A DNA stretch of 64,000 nucleotides from Bacillus sp. Xin1. Lineage in GTDB: Bacteria; Bacillota; Bacilli; Bacillales; Bacillaceae_G. The stretch lies in the NCBI RefSeq assembly GCF_013314535.1, contig NZ_JABUAE010000011.1, positions 1 to 64,000 on the forward strand, in the 5' to 3' direction. Below, piece by piece: positions 25,393 through 34,626 of the stretch; position 1 is the first letter of the stretch; each line of letters opens with the position of its first letter. Under the pieces are notes generated by a model. The model was not told where the DNA came from, made no database searches, and saw nothing but the letters and a program-made list of their open reading frames with translations. Both the position numbers and the translations under genes were made by a program.

Positions 25393-25476
25393 AAATAGCT
25401 ACTATGATGATGCCAACCTGTCCATAGTGTCATCTTTTTACTGATAGATTTGAATGTAGTTCAGGGGTGAAAAAGA

Positions 25477-25910
25477 TTGAAAAATCAAGTTGATATATTA
25501 AATAAAAAATATGTTATAGAACATGGGACTGACTTTGATGAAAATTTATGGTTTGCATCTTACAGTGATGAAGTTTTAGATAATCTGGAAGATGAGAATG
25601 GGGAAACCTTTTACATAATTTGATGTATTACACAAATTATGTAAAAGGTTTTATAGAGAGCGAGTTAATAGAGTTTTACAAAAATGGAAATTTAAAATCA
25701 GTGAAAAATTTCATTTTCGGACAATGCAATGGCATTGAAAGAGTCTGGTACGAAAGTGGAGCATTGAAGTTTGAAGGAGAATATAAATTTGGTATAGCTC
25801 TTCATTATGTAGAATGGGATGAAGAAGGTGGGATTATCAAGAAAAAGATTTCTCCTACAGACATAGATTTACAGTTGATCGAATCTATTTCTAAATGTGA
25901 CAATCAATAA
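25477..25910 (+). pseudogene. YwqK-like (MORN-type) antitoxin/immunity gene, frameshifted
   Basis: From TTG 25477 a frame of 48 codons (MKNQVDILNKKYVIEHG...) ends at TGA 25621. A second frame carries the rest: YYTNYVKGFIESELIEFYKNGNLKSVK, then GIERVWYESGALKFEGEYKFG, which are the beta-hairpin repeats of YwqK-type antitoxins. A single-base indel near 25615 accounts for the break. In B. subtilis YwqK neutralises the LXG toxin YwqJ. The downstream half could be made from TTG 25620 but would lack its front. Confidence 0.6.
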
Positions 25911-26116
25911 AGAATGTATTGAGTTTAGCGGTTGTAAATAATAAAAAGAAGTGAAAAACAATTACGCTCAGAAGGATTTGATATTGTGGCATGAGATAAA
26001 CATAATGTGCTTTATTTTTGCATTAACAAACAATAAATTGCCTACTGATAAGATGAAACTAGTTTATGAAATTCTATTAAAACATGCTGTTAATTACAAT
26101 ATTAAGGAGTTTGAAA
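25911..26116 (+). other. Gene-free stretch
   Basis: Only short frames with stops are present. I see no repeat or strong hairpin. Confidence 0.4.
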
Positions 26117-26461
26117 ATGAAAATAATTAATAGTGAGTATGGTGGTTTTGTCGTTTCAAAAAATATTCTGGCTGGAAAACCAGTTAGATATTCATTTAGA
26201 GAAGAAAGTTCTATCCCGCAATTAAATGGATGGAATTTGTATTCTATAGATGATACCGATGAATATGTGAATCGTGCGGAAAGTTTTATCATCTTAAACG
26301 CGGAATCTATTTTTAAAATTGCTCCTCTAATGTTTGAGATTTTTGAAGCGCCTTATGGAACGGATCTATGCTGGTTATATGAAGAAGGAGTTCATATTGG
26401 ATTTTATGATTTAGTCGCCGATAAAAAAGTGACAATTGATGAAGTTATAAAACAAAATTAA
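26117..26461 (+). CDS. DUF2185 (Imm33-like) immunity protein
   Basis: The start is ATG 26117, after AAGGAG at the right distance. An earlier in-frame ATG at 26084 has no site. The 114-residue protein carries the DUF2185 pattern: GGFVVSKNILAGKPVRYSFREES, NGWNLYSIDDTDEYVN, ILNAESIFKIAPLM, then AYGTDLCW-like APYGTDLCWLYEEG. The family is known as Imm33-type immunity in polymorphic toxin systems. No toxin is adjacent. A relative lies at 48890. Confidence 0.75.
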   Translation: MKIINSEYGGFVVSKNILAGKPVRYSFREESSIPQLNGWNLYSIDDTDEYVNRAESFIILNAESIFKIAPLMFEIFEAPYGTDLCWLYEEGVHIGFYDLVADKKVTIDEVIKQN

Positions 26462-26776
26462 TTTTAATATGTAGTACTATTTTATAAGTTCTTCAGCAGA
26501 TGGCAAGTAACAGAAGCCCCTTATAAGCCCCTTCCACTCCCCTTATAAACACATATCAAGTAATAAATCAATTAAATAAACAAAAGAAAAACAACTACAA
26601 GAACAAAAAGAATTTCAAAAAAATTATAAAAACAACTACAAGAAAATAAAAAAGTAACACGCTAGTACTAGTAAAAAAATATAAAATAAATTCGCCAAAT
26701 TTCTTCTTGTAAACCTATATATAGTAAGGAATGACCCATTTCTATATTTATCACTTAAAGGGCGGGAGGAAGAAGT
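26462..26776 (+). other. AT-rich intergenic region
   Basis: CCCCTTATAAGCCCC and CTCCCCTTATAAAC form a short repeated motif near 26517-26550. An adenine-rich stretch with ACAACTACAAGAA twice (about 26592 and 26632) follows. I see no gene, hairpin terminator or clear origin. Confidence 0.4.
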
Positions 26777-27667
26777 ATGGGAGTATACCGGAGTGTACAG
26801 GTGAATTTTTGGCAAGATGAGTTTGTGCTTGATTTAACGCCAGAGGAGCGCTACTTTTATATGTATTTGCTGACATGTTCGAAGACGAGACAATGCGGAA
26901 TTTACCCATTGCCACTACGTTTGGTAGAGATGGAAACGGGATATAATCGTGAAACGGTTGAGAAGTTGTTGCAGCGGTTTGTTGCATATGGAAAGATATT
27001 ATATGACGCGAAAACGAAGGAATTATATATTCTCAATTGGTTACGCTATAACCCTGTTACGAATACGAACATAGAAAAGTGTGTGTTACGTGAGTTGAAG
27101 ACTGTGAAAAATAAAGAGTTTGTACATATGTTTCTTCAAAGATGCTTTGAGGAAGAGTTGAATATTCCGCTATTACTAGAGCATTTCGGAATGCCGCTTG
27201 AAGAATCTGATATGATGCTGCAAGAAATGATTCAAGATAATGAAGTGAATGAGGTAGTAGAGGAAGAAATAGAAATAGAAATAGAAGTAGAAGAAGTGAA
27301 TCAAGGTAGCAGTGTGTTCACATTTTATGAACAAAACTTCGGTAGTTTGTCATCTTATGCAGTGGAAACATTAAGTGAATGGATGGGAAAATTATCAGAA
27401 GAGCTTGTATTAAGAGCACTCCAAATTGCGTATGAAAATAATAAGCGGATGCTTGCTTATGTGAAGGGGATTTTACGAGATTGGCATGGGAAAGGATATA
27501 CGAAGCTCAGTGAAGTAGAGGAAGCGGCAGTGCGGTTTCGAAAGAAGGAGCCGTCTGGTATGTATGAAACGGAGAAGTTTTTGAAGGAATGTGAAGAGTG
27601 GGAGAAGAATGTACCGTCTGAGGAAGAATTGCAGAAGTTTTTGCAGGAAAAAGGATGGAAGCCGTGA
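26777..27667 (+). CDS. DnaD-domain replication protein
   Basis: A 296-residue protein with a GGGAGGAAG site. The N-terminal winged-helix-like region (YRSVQVNFWQDEFVLDL, GIYPLPLRLVEMETGYNRETVEKLLQRF, LYILNWLRYNP) is shared with phage DnaD-type initiators. A Glu-rich linker (EEEIEIEIEVEE) separates it from the C-terminal DnaD/DnaB2 domain, with FYEQNFG...ALQIAYENNKRMLAYVKGILRDWHGKG. Such proteins remodel DNA and load helicase. There are no other phage genes nearby, so it is a lone paralogue or phage relic. Confidence 0.8.
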   Translation: MGVYRSVQVNFWQDEFVLDLTPEERYFYMYLLTCSKTRQCGIYPLPLRLVEMETGYNRETVEKLLQRFVAYGKILYDAKTKELYILNWLRYNPVTNTNIEKCVLRELKTVKNKEFVHMFLQRCFEEELNIPLLLEHFGMPLEESDMMLQEMIQDNEVNEVVEEEIEIEIEVEEVNQGSSVFTFYEQNFGSLSSYAVETLSEWMGKLSEELVLRALQIAYENNKRMLAYVKGILRDWHGKGYTKLSEVEEAAVRFRKKEPSGMYETEKFLKECEEWEKNVPSEEELQKFLQEKGWKP

Positions 27668-27898
27668 GAGTTTAACATATTGAGGCAAAGCAAATAGTAT
27701 TAGAGTCTTTGTTTTTTATGATGAACCTTGTTTGACCAAGCTACATTTTTCTACGACTGTGTATCAAACTATATTCAATTTGATACGAAAAATAAAGGAA
27801 GACGGGCTGCAGTTAGACAAGATAATTTTGTTTAAGTAGATTAACTTGCATGCTAGTTTTGGATGGAGTTTGAAGAATTAGAAAAAGGAGATCTTAAA

Positions 27899-28366
27899 AT
27901 GATAATAAACGATGCCGTTTTTGGTGAACTTGAATATAATTACGGATGGGTAAGGTACGATACTATAGCGTTTTGTGGAAAAGAAGCTAAGATAGCGTTA
28001 ATAGTAGATGGTGAAGGGGAGGGTGAATTTGATAAAGAACAATATGAATCATATACTTCATTGATACAAAACTGGGAGCAAGTGCAACAAAGCCTTTTGC
28101 AACCGATTTTAGAGTATTACAAACAAAAAAGGCATGAACTCGGCTATGATATTGAGTTTAACGAACATTATCCATTAGTTGAAACAACTGATGGAATACT
28201 AGAAATGATAAGTTTAGTTGGAATTGTTGTTCCGTATGCGGGTATTTTTGAAGGTCGAGGAATCGGACTCACCTTCGACTGTACATGGGATATGGAAAAT
28301 GGTTTAGGTCTTCTTCTTATAAATGAAAAGGTAACCGAAGTAGGTTATCAGGATGTTGCGATTTGA
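27899..28366 (+). CDS. DUF6985/DUF2004-like immunity protein
   Basis: The start is ATG 27899, preceded by AAAGGAG and matching the start of its paralogue at 7234 (MIINDAVFGELEYNYGW versus MTINDKVFGELDYQYTW). An ATG 12 codons upstream lacks a site. The 155-residue protein ends FDCTWDMENGLGLL...EVGYQDVAI. Here it has no toxin beside it, so it may protect against toxins of neighbouring strains carrying the TWHE-type tip found at 6391. Confidence 0.65.
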   Translation: MIINDAVFGELEYNYGWVRYDTIAFCGKEAKIALIVDGEGEGEFDKEQYESYTSLIQNWEQVQQSLLQPILEYYKQKRHELGYDIEFNEHYPLVETTDGILEMISLVGIVVPYAGIFEGRGIGLTFDCTWDMENGLGLLLINEKVTEVGYQDVAI

Positions 28367-28506
28367 ATAGGGTGGAGTAATATAAAGATAGCTTAGAGTT
28401 TTCTTTTAAAATATGAAATGGATGAAGAAAAGAAGATGCCCAATTATATTATATGTAAAGAGTTTTAATTTATATTGAAATTTAAATGAAGCATGAGGTG
28501 AATAAA

Positions 28507-29004
28507 TTGTTTACAAAAGATACATACATTAGCTCGGTAAAAGAAAATCTTGAAACAAATTCAGAAAGGTTGATTCATAATATAAGAGAAATTCTTAAAT
28601 TTAATTATTATAGTAAAATAGAGTTAGTAGATTTTCTTATTTTTATCGGATCGTTTGACCTTTCTATCATGATGTTTTCTATGAATAGAGAAGCAAGTGA
28701 AGTTTTTTACAAAGGAAATGATAGTAGTGTTTTTGCAGGAAGTCATGAATTACTCGAACGTATATCATACTATAAGCTTTCTGATGATCAATCAGACGAG
28801 TTCTGGGAGTTTTATGAAGAAAACGATGAGATCATATCGGAAGATGAGGAAAAAATCATCGTGGAATGGTTTGTTGATTGCTGGAATAAAGCAAATGGAG
28901 GAAGTATAAAATTACCCGCCTATTGTGGTTTTCATGATGCTAATCAATCATTTGACTTACAGAAAAATATATGGGTTTCTGATGAGGAAAAGTGGCGGGA
29001 TTAA
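28507..29004 (+). CDS. Hypothetical soluble protein of the immunity array
   Basis: The start is probably TTG 28507, six bases after GAGGTG. ATG 28486 lacks a site. About 165 residues, acidic, with a helical first half (RLIHNIREILKFNYYSK) and conserved-looking VEWFVDCWNKANGGS and LPAYCGFHDANQSFDLQ segments. No family recognised. Its location between two immunity genes suggests the same role. Confidence 0.5.
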   Translation: MFTKDTYISSVKENLETNSERLIHNIREILKFNYYSKIELVDFLIFIGSFDLSIMMFSMNREASEVFYKGNDSSVFAGSHELLERISYYKLSDDQSDEFWEFYEENDEIISEDEEKIIVEWFVDCWNKANGGSIKLPAYCGFHDANQSFDLQKNIWVSDEEKWRD

Positions 29005-29031
29005 AACTCAGAAGATAAAGGAGTATTTTTA

Positions 29032-29502
29032 ATGAGAATAAAAAAAGATTCAGTGATTTTTCCGTTACCTTCTGAAGACTTAATATTTAAGAAAGAAAAG
29101 GCTTGGAGAGTTGAATTACCGCTAGATTATAAGAATTTTATAAAACTGCATAATGGTGGACTTCCAGAAGAGAACTATTTTATTTGTAATAATCATAGTT
29201 ACGCAGTTATTCGGTTCTTATGTATCCTTGAAGCTCCAGAACATATTGAAAGTGGCATGTTTGATATTGATGTAACATGGTCTCGACTTGATGAGAGGCT
29301 TACAGATGATGGAGATTTACTAGGAGTGGCTTTATTACCGATCGCTGTTTTGTTTGCTGGTGATGTTTTATGTTTAGATTTTCGCGAATCAAGAAATAGT
29401 CCTACAGTTTGTGTGTGGGATCATGAAAATTCTGCTGAGCTTGAGCCAGTAGTTTATCATGTTACAAATACTTTTCAACAGTTTCTGGACATGCTTCATT
29501 AA
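29032..29502 (+). CDS. SMI1/KNR4 (SUKH-1) immunity protein
   Basis: A 156-residue protein with an AAAGGAG site: LPLDYKNFIKLHNGGLPEENYF, LLPIAVLFAGDVLCLDFRES, SPTVCVWDHEN, ending NTFQQFLDMLH. It is clearly paralogous to the gene at 41806 (shared SVIFPLPSEDL / SIIYPLPDDTL openings and RFLCIL / RFLCLL segments). Orphan antidote. Confidence 0.85.
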   Translation: MRIKKDSVIFPLPSEDLIFKKEKAWRVELPLDYKNFIKLHNGGLPEENYFICNNHSYAVIRFLCILEAPEHIESGMFDIDVTWSRLDERLTDDGDLLGVALLPIAVLFAGDVLCLDFRESRNSPTVCVWDHENSAELEPVVYHVTNTFQQFLDMLH

Positions 29503-29657
29503 TAAATCTTAGGTTGCTATTCACCAAAACAATAATCGGCAAAGTTGTCTAGTGAATGATAAGTAGTATACATATAGAGTCTATCTTGAATACGGATTTT
29601 ACAATTGATATTCGTAATGCTATACAATATTTTTGGTTATAAAAGGGGATTTAAACG

Positions 29658-30176
29658 ATGACAAACTGGAAGGGGCATATATCGACAATGGTAGCGGTGA
29701 AACAGAAATTGATGAAACAGGATGTGGAGCAAATATGGCCGCATCACTTTCCAGAGGTTGGAGCAAATGAGGCAGAGATTTGCCTTGTTGAGAAAAAAAT
29801 AGGTTGCAAACTTGATCAAAAGTATAGAGATTTCCTGAGATATGCGAATGGTTGGAAAGGGTTGTATCAAACAGCTGATTTATTTGGGACAGAACAATTG
29901 AAAGAAACTCATATGATGAATTATGCAGGAGCATTATTCCAAGCAATAGAGGACGACGTCTTAAGAGAAAGTGGCTTTTTACGGCATCAATTATTGCCAA
30001 TCGCAGTCGCTGAATTTGATAGAGATTTATTTGCATTATGTTTGCCGAACTCCTCCATACCTGGAGCGGTCATTTGGTTTGCTGGAGAGGAAATAGATCG
30101 ATTTGAAAATTTCGAAGAGTACTTTTTAACGCTGATTGATTATAATCGGGAAGAAGTATTTGTTTTAAGAGAGTAG
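29658..30176 (+). CDS. SMI1/KNR4 (SUKH-1) immunity protein
   Basis: A 172-residue protein with a helical N-terminal extension (MVAVKQKLMKQDVEQIWPHHFP) before the SUKH core: GCKLDQKYRDFLRYANGWKGLY, then LLPIAVAEFDRDLFALCLP and VIWFAGEEIDRFENFEEYFLTLIDYN. The NG(W) turn replaces the usual NGG. Long SUKH variants of this kind occur as free-standing immunity genes. No toxin neighbour. Confidence 0.8.
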   Translation: MTNWKGHISTMVAVKQKLMKQDVEQIWPHHFPEVGANEAEICLVEKKIGCKLDQKYRDFLRYANGWKGLYQTADLFGTEQLKETHMMNYAGALFQAIEDDVLRESGFLRHQLLPIAVAEFDRDLFALCLPNSSIPGAVIWFAGEEIDRFENFEEYFLTLIDYNREEVFVLRE

Positions 30177-30326
30177 CAGATAATAAAGTTTCATTAACAG
30201 ATTTAGAGTATCACAGAATAGAGAGAAATGATTTTTATTGAAAGAGGATATGTCTAACCAACTTATGCCAATGATACACAATCAAAAAGAGATGGTGGAA
30301 AAAATTTGCCAAGGAGTGGGAATACG

Positions 30327-30755
30327 TTGGAGATTGAAATGATTCATGAAAAATTATCATTAGAAGAATTAGAAGCTTTTGAGGAAAAACATCAGTTGCA
30401 ATTCCCGAAGTATTATAGAGAGTTTTTATTAAAATATAATGGAGGCTATCCAAAGGCAAGTATGTATAAAATCTCTGATGATGGAGGAGAAAGTGTATTA
30501 AATATTTTCTATGGAATTGGGAGTATGTATGATAATTTGGAGAAAATAATAGATTTTTTTGATGATCTTTTAGATATGGGATTTATACCAATTGCAGATG
30601 ATCCTGGTGGTAATCAGATATGTTTGGGGATCAATGAGGAATACTGTGAAAAAATTTTTCATTGGGCTCATGATGAAGAGCACGATGGCATGAAAAACAT
30701 GTATTTTTTAGCTAATAATATAAATGAATTTCTTGATCATTTATATGAGGAGTAA
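30327..30755 (+). CDS. SMI1/KNR4 (SUKH-1) immunity protein
   Basis: AAGGAG lies inside the upstream extension of the frame, and the TTG at 30327 (MEIEMIHEKL) is at the right distance, so the TTG at 30306 is rejected. A 142-residue protein: FPKYYREFLLKYNGGYPKASM, then GFIPIADDPGGNQICLGI and NNINEFLDHLYEE. Standard SUKH-1 fold, acidic. Orphan antidote. Confidence 0.85.
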   Translation: MEIEMIHEKLSLEELEAFEEKHQLQFPKYYREFLLKYNGGYPKASMYKISDDGGESVLNIFYGIGSMYDNLEKIIDFFDDLLDMGFIPIADDPGGNQICLGINEEYCEKIFHWAHDEEHDGMKNMYFLANNINEFLDHLYEE

Positions 30756-30870
30756 AGTTAAACAGTCTTCTAAGTTTGTTAAAAGGATTATCAATTCAGC
30801 TATTAAATAAACTAACACAAATTCGTGTGTGTAAAGATGTAACAGGAACGTATAAAGGGGAATTCAAAGA

Positions 30871-31440
30871 ATGATTCATTATGGAGAGCTGTATTATGAC
30901 CATTATAGTAAATACTTAGGTGAACCAATGGACCGAGAAGTATTTAAAAATAGTGAGAATATGCCGAGTATACAAGTTTTGAAATATGAAAATGTATTTG
31001 AAGAATGTCTTGTTTTTAATACACTTGGAGTGAGTAAATATAAAAAAATAGTAGGAGATAATGTTGAAGTTTCCATGGTAGTTGATGGGGCATTTCGTAG
31101 TGTAGGCTATATTTTGGCAAATGCTATATTTTATTGTATAGCTAATGGAATTGAAATAGGTCGAGGAACAGCAATTAGTGGCATTGAAAGTATTGATATG
31201 TCATTTGTTCAAAAATACAATAAAGGTGCAGTTTACTTTACTGAACTATTTGCTTTCCCAGAAGAGTACGGCTATGTACCTACTGGAGATACAGAAAAAG
31301 ATGGTAAAGTTTTGCTGGCATTTTTTATTTCGGAGTCGGAATATGAATATTTTCTTAAATACGGAACAGAGAAATTTGAGGAAGTATTAGAAGAGAATCA
31401 TGTGGATCCTTTTCATGTTAGCAGGGAATCTATTAATTGA
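30871..31440 (+). CDS. SUFU-domain immunity protein
   Basis: A 189-residue protein with an AAAGGGG site: YYDHYSKYLGEPMDREVF, then VLKYENVFEECLVFNTLGVSKY, VEVSMVV, and FPEEYGYVPTG. This is the suppressor-of-fused-like fold, which bacteria use widely as toxin antidotes. Soluble and cytoplasmic. It stands between SUKH and Imm22 genes with no toxin. Confidence 0.75.
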   Translation: MIHYGELYYDHYSKYLGEPMDREVFKNSENMPSIQVLKYENVFEECLVFNTLGVSKYKKIVGDNVEVSMVVDGAFRSVGYILANAIFYCIANGIEIGRGTAISGIESIDMSFVQKYNKGAVYFTELFAFPEEYGYVPTGDTEKDGKVLLAFFISESEYEYFLKYGTEKFEEVLEENHVDPFHVSRESIN

Positions 31441-31556
31441 GAGCTAGCTAGTTTCGATATAACTTTATAATGGTTCAGGCGAAATAATCAGCATAGAAAA
31501 GATAAATTGAAAAAACTAAAAAATTGGCTCGTTAAAAGAATTAAAGGGGGAATAAG

Positions 31557-31952
31557 ATGAATGAAAAAGTAACAATATGGATTGGGAATTTTGAGAGTAA
31601 TGATGAGCTTGAAAACTATACGAATATTAAATATACGGAAGATGAAGATAGTATACCCTCTATATTCGAACGACATTTTAACTTAGGTTATTACGATCGT
31701 GATTTAGTTGAAACGAAATGGTTTGGTCAATCACCGGTAAATAACATCCAAGATTTATTGAAGGGCTTTTCATATTATGAGTAATTTACTGAACAATTTG
31801 ATAACATTAATTTTAATAAAGAATGTAATACAGCAATTCTAGTTTATAATTTTGAATATAACGCTAGAAAAACAAAGATTACATATAAAAATAACGAACT
31901 GAAATGTATTGGCGTTGCTCAATATACTGTAATTGCTAATGATAGGTGGTAA
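31557..31952 (+). pseudogene. Imm22 family immunity gene with in-frame stop
   Basis: MNEKVTIWIGNFESNDELENY and YYDRDLVETKWFG...LLKGFSYYE are typical Imm22. TAA at 31782-31784 then cuts the frame, which continues in phase as FTEQFDNINFNKECNTAILVY...VAQYTV to TAA 31952, for 132 codons in all. Three intact paralogues (40117, 41368, 50539) show the expected full length. One substitution has inactivated it unless the first 75 residues suffice. Confidence 0.7.
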
Positions 31953-32019
31953 AGACATCGGGTTCAATGGAAGCATCGGAATATAATAAACACGAACACG
32001 GACGGAAAGGGATAACTTA

Positions 32020-32367
32020 GTGGAAATAATAAAAGAGTTGGAATTAACAAAATTAATGCAACGAGACAAAGTAGAAAAGGTTACTAGTAAGATATGTAGT
32101 GATGAGAGATTAAAAGAGTTTTGGAGTTATTATGATTTTTTAAGCAAAACCGCAATGAATTTAATCGGAAAAGAAGAGAAACATTCGATCATGTATAGTA
32201 CATATTATTGATATACAAAATATAAAAAAAGATATTTTGAGGTTCATGGATATGAAGCGGGTATTGAACAAGATGGGATTCGGTTATTAGAAGAACTTGA
32301 AAATGAGTTAGAAGACGGTGTGGATTGGAATATTATACAGGGAATTGAAGAGGATCTCGTATTTTAG
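32020..32367 (+). pseudogene. Hypothetical gene with in-frame stop
   Basis: From GTG 32020 (GGAAAGGG site) the frame gives 63 residues (MEIIKELELTKLMQRDK...). TGA 32209 interrupts it, and it continues in phase for 51 codons: YFEVHGYEAGIEQDGIRLLEE and ENELEDGVDWNIIQGIEEDL. Both halves are protein-like and acidic-helical. Family not recognised. Likely an immunity gene killed by one nonsense change. Confidence 0.5.
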
Positions 32368-32383
32368 ATCCTATTTATTTTTG

Positions 32384-32580
32384 AGTGAATGGAAGTTTAT
32401 GTGTTGATTTGAATGAAAGTCACGATGCTTGCAAAAAAAGATACAACGCTTCACTCATTTGATGATTTTCCTGAATTGTCATATAATAACGATGAATTTA
32501 GATCGTTAAGCTTATTTCAACTGCTAGGAGTAGCGAACATTGGAACTTGTTATTTATATAAACCAGCTCATTCACGTTAA
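32384..32580 (+). pseudogene. Gene relic of the immunity array
   Basis: Two frames carry protein-like stretches without starts. One is GSLCVDLNESHDACKKRYNA, which resembles the central strands of a SUKH protein. The other ends DFPELSYNNDEF...LFQLLGVANIGTCYLYKPAH. It is a decayed gene and the family is uncertain. Confidence 0.3.
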
Positions 32581-32596
32581 AGTAGGAGGGGATTAA

Positions 32597-33061
32597 GTGA
32601 TTACATTAAGACCGATGAATAAAGAAGAATTTCAACTATACATTTCTAGTGCAATTGAGAACTATGCAAAAAACAAAGTTGCTTCAGGAAACTGGAGTGA
32701 AGATGAAGCAATGAATCTATCTAAAAAAGAATTTTCTAGATTGTTACCTAAAGATGAGAAATCTGAGCTGAATTACCTATACTCTATTTTTCAAGACCAA
32801 CAAATGATCGGAATGATTTGGATTGCAAAAACATCAACTACAAATCCAGATCAAGGCTATATTTTTGATTTTATAATCTATGAGCCACACCAAGGACAAG
32901 GGTATGGTAAGCAAGCAATGAAAGAAATTGAAATTATTGCTAAAGAATTAGGAATGAATAAAATTGGTCTTCATGTTTTTGGGCATAATAAAGTTGCACG
33001 TAGGTTATATGAAAAGTTGGGTTATGAAATTACAAATATAAATATGGTGAAGGCCATTTAA
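32597..33061 (+). CDS. GNAT family N-acetyltransferase
   Basis: A GTG start with a GGAGGGG site; 154 residues. The acetyl-CoA loop is in the segment YEPHQGQGYGKQAMKEIE (Q/RxxGxG/A type). C-terminal LHVFGHNKVARRLYEKLGYE is the usual final strand-helix. It transfers acetyl groups to an unknown amine substrate and is similar in layout to B. subtilis YycN-type proteins. It ends at a terminator shared with the convergent hydrolase gene. Confidence 0.85.
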   Translation: MITLRPMNKEEFQLYISSAIENYAKNKVASGNWSEDEAMNLSKKEFSRLLPKDEKSELNYLYSIFQDQQMIGMIWIAKTSTTNPDQGYIFDFIIYEPHQGQGYGKQAMKEIEIIAKELGMNKIGLHVFGHNKVARRLYEKLGYEITNINMVKAI

Positions 33062-33137
33062 AAAAGAGACTGTGTAAGTATGCTGAATTAATACAAAAGT
33101 TACCTGTAGATTGGCCGATGAATAGTAGTCCCAAAAC

Positions 33138-33178
33138 AAATAAAAACTAGCAAATTTCATTTTGCTAGTTTTTATTTG
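33138..33178. terminator. Bidirectional terminator
   Basis: AAAAACTAGCAAA and TTTGCTAGTTTTT pair over 13 bp, with A and T runs on the outside, between convergent genes. Confidence 0.85.
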
Positions 33179-33181
33179 TCT

Positions 33182-34003
33182 TTATGAATGTGAACAACAA
33201 ATCTCTTGTAACTTCTCAGCAAACTCTTTATGATGACTTGTGTTATAGCCTCCATGATGCCCTGGAAACTCCACGATTTCTGTTCCTAGTTGTTCGGATA
33301 ATGCGACTGCGCAGCGGTAAGCGAAAAAATCCCGTGAATCAATTCCTCCGGCTGGAAGCACCTGCATTGATGAAGATTTTAATGTGGTTTTCAAAGCATC
33401 GATATCTAGTGAATAGTCAAGAATTCCTGGGATTTCATACTGAACGAAATACGTTGAATTACTAAGCATCCGCTCTATTTGCCCATCTTTCGGTTGTTTT
33501 GGATTGTTAGTGTCCGCTCCTACATTTGATAATAATTTTATGACTTCACTTTGATGATTTTTCTTCAGGTCTTCCATGAATTTTCTAGCCTTCATCTGCT
33601 CATCACCGAATAAAAGTTGCAATAAGACAGGTTCGTGAGGGATTAGTAGCTTTACTTGCTCCGGGTAGCGTACGAACAGATCAAGTCCAATAACAGCACC
33701 GGAGCTGCTTCCAAATACGTATGCCGGTTCATCCGTCAGTTTAGCTAGCAGGCGGTGTGCGTCGTCACTGTGTGTTTCTACGCGGTAATCCTCAGATTGA
33801 TCGGTAAGATGACTGCGGGAATGACCCCGGCGGTCGTAGGTAACAACTGTATACCAATCAGCAAGATGGTCAGCGATCTTAAGAAATTTATCAGCGTCAC
33901 CACCACCGCCATGGATCATTAGAAGTACAGGTCCTTTTCCTCTAATTTCATAGTAAAGATTTGCTCCAGGCACTTGCAATGTTCCATTCTTCACTATAGT
34001 CAT
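33182..34003 (-). CDS. Alpha/beta hydrolase
   Basis: A 273-residue protein with a GGAGAGAG site: oxyanion loop HGGGGDADKFLK, YDRRGHSRS, nucleophile elbow GSSSGAVIG (Ser as the centre), late acid region, and C-terminal histidine in FPGHHGGYNTS. A cytoplasmic serine hydrolase. Substrate not deducible. Confidence 0.85.
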   Translation of the reverse strand: MTIVKNGTLQVPGANLYYEIRGKGPVLLMIHGGGGDADKFLKIADHLADWYTVVTYDRRGHSRSHLTDQSEDYRVETHSDDAHRLLAKLTDEPAYVFGSSSGAVIGLDLFVRYPEQVKLLIPHEPVLLQLLFGDEQMKARKFMEDLKKNHQSEVIKLLSNVGADTNNPKQPKDGQIERMLSNSTYFVQYEIPGILDYSLDIDALKTTLKSSSMQVLPAGGIDSRDFFAYRCAVALSEQLGTEIVEFPGHHGGYNTSHHKEFAEKLQEICCSHS

Positions 34004-34104
34004 TTGTAAACTCTCTCCTTTCTCTTATCTATCAAAAAATGAATAAGAGATTCCATTTTCATCGGTAATCCTCTTTACTTTATATGATTGGTGAATGATA
34101 TTAA

Positions 34105-34344
34105 ATGCAGAAATTAACTAAGAAACAAAGTCACCATATCTCAACGTCTGATCAAATTGTTGCTTTGAAATATGTAGGATTTATTATAATTTCGGAATGA
34201 TATATAGTATAGGGATTTATATTGGGACGGACAGGTGAAAATGCTGTAGCACTTATAGGTATATTTATAGGGATATTTAGTACAATAGATTTGTTTCTTG
34301 AAATATGTGTACAGTATAAAAACAGAAAATTAATAATATATTGA
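34105..34344 (+). pseudogene. Small membrane protein relic with two in-frame stops
   Basis: The frame from ATG 34105 reads MQKLTKKQSHHISTSDQIVA then KYVGFIIISE, stop TGA (34198), YIV, stop TAG (34210). It continues GFILGRTGENAVALIGIFIG...ICVQYKNRKLIIY to TGA. The hydrophobic stretches line up as membrane segments, so this looks like one old gene. Confidence 0.35.
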
Positions 34345-34468
34345 CCTTTTTATACTTCGTACTATAAAATTGAAAGCAATAACAAGCGTTTTCTTTTGAA
34401 GGATTTCTAGAATCTTTTGATATTTAGAGGTATAAAGAGGTATAAGTAACTCTTTTTTTAACATTTAA

Positions 34469-34482
34469 TGCAAACGTTTTCG
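34469..34482 (+). promoter_or_regulatory. Putative CcpA cre site upstream of pullulanase
   Basis: TGCAAACGTTTTCG matches the cre consensus TGNAANCGNTNNCA except for the last base. It lies about 145 bp before the pullulanase gene, where carbon catabolite repression of a starch-degrading enzyme would be expected. Confidence 0.5.
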
Positions 34483-34626
34483 TTGGTTTTTATTCCTTTT
34501 TACCTTGGATTTTTCTATTAGAAGATCATTGAAATAAAAACGTTCAATAAGGGGGGATTATAAAAGAGATTTCTAGACTCATTTAAGCAGTTATACTTAG
34601 TAATGTTTTAAGAAGGGGTGTATTGG

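Noticed and set aside
26777-27667. Prophage
   Set aside because: Only a DnaD-type protein is present. No integrase, capsid, lysis genes or attachment repeats.
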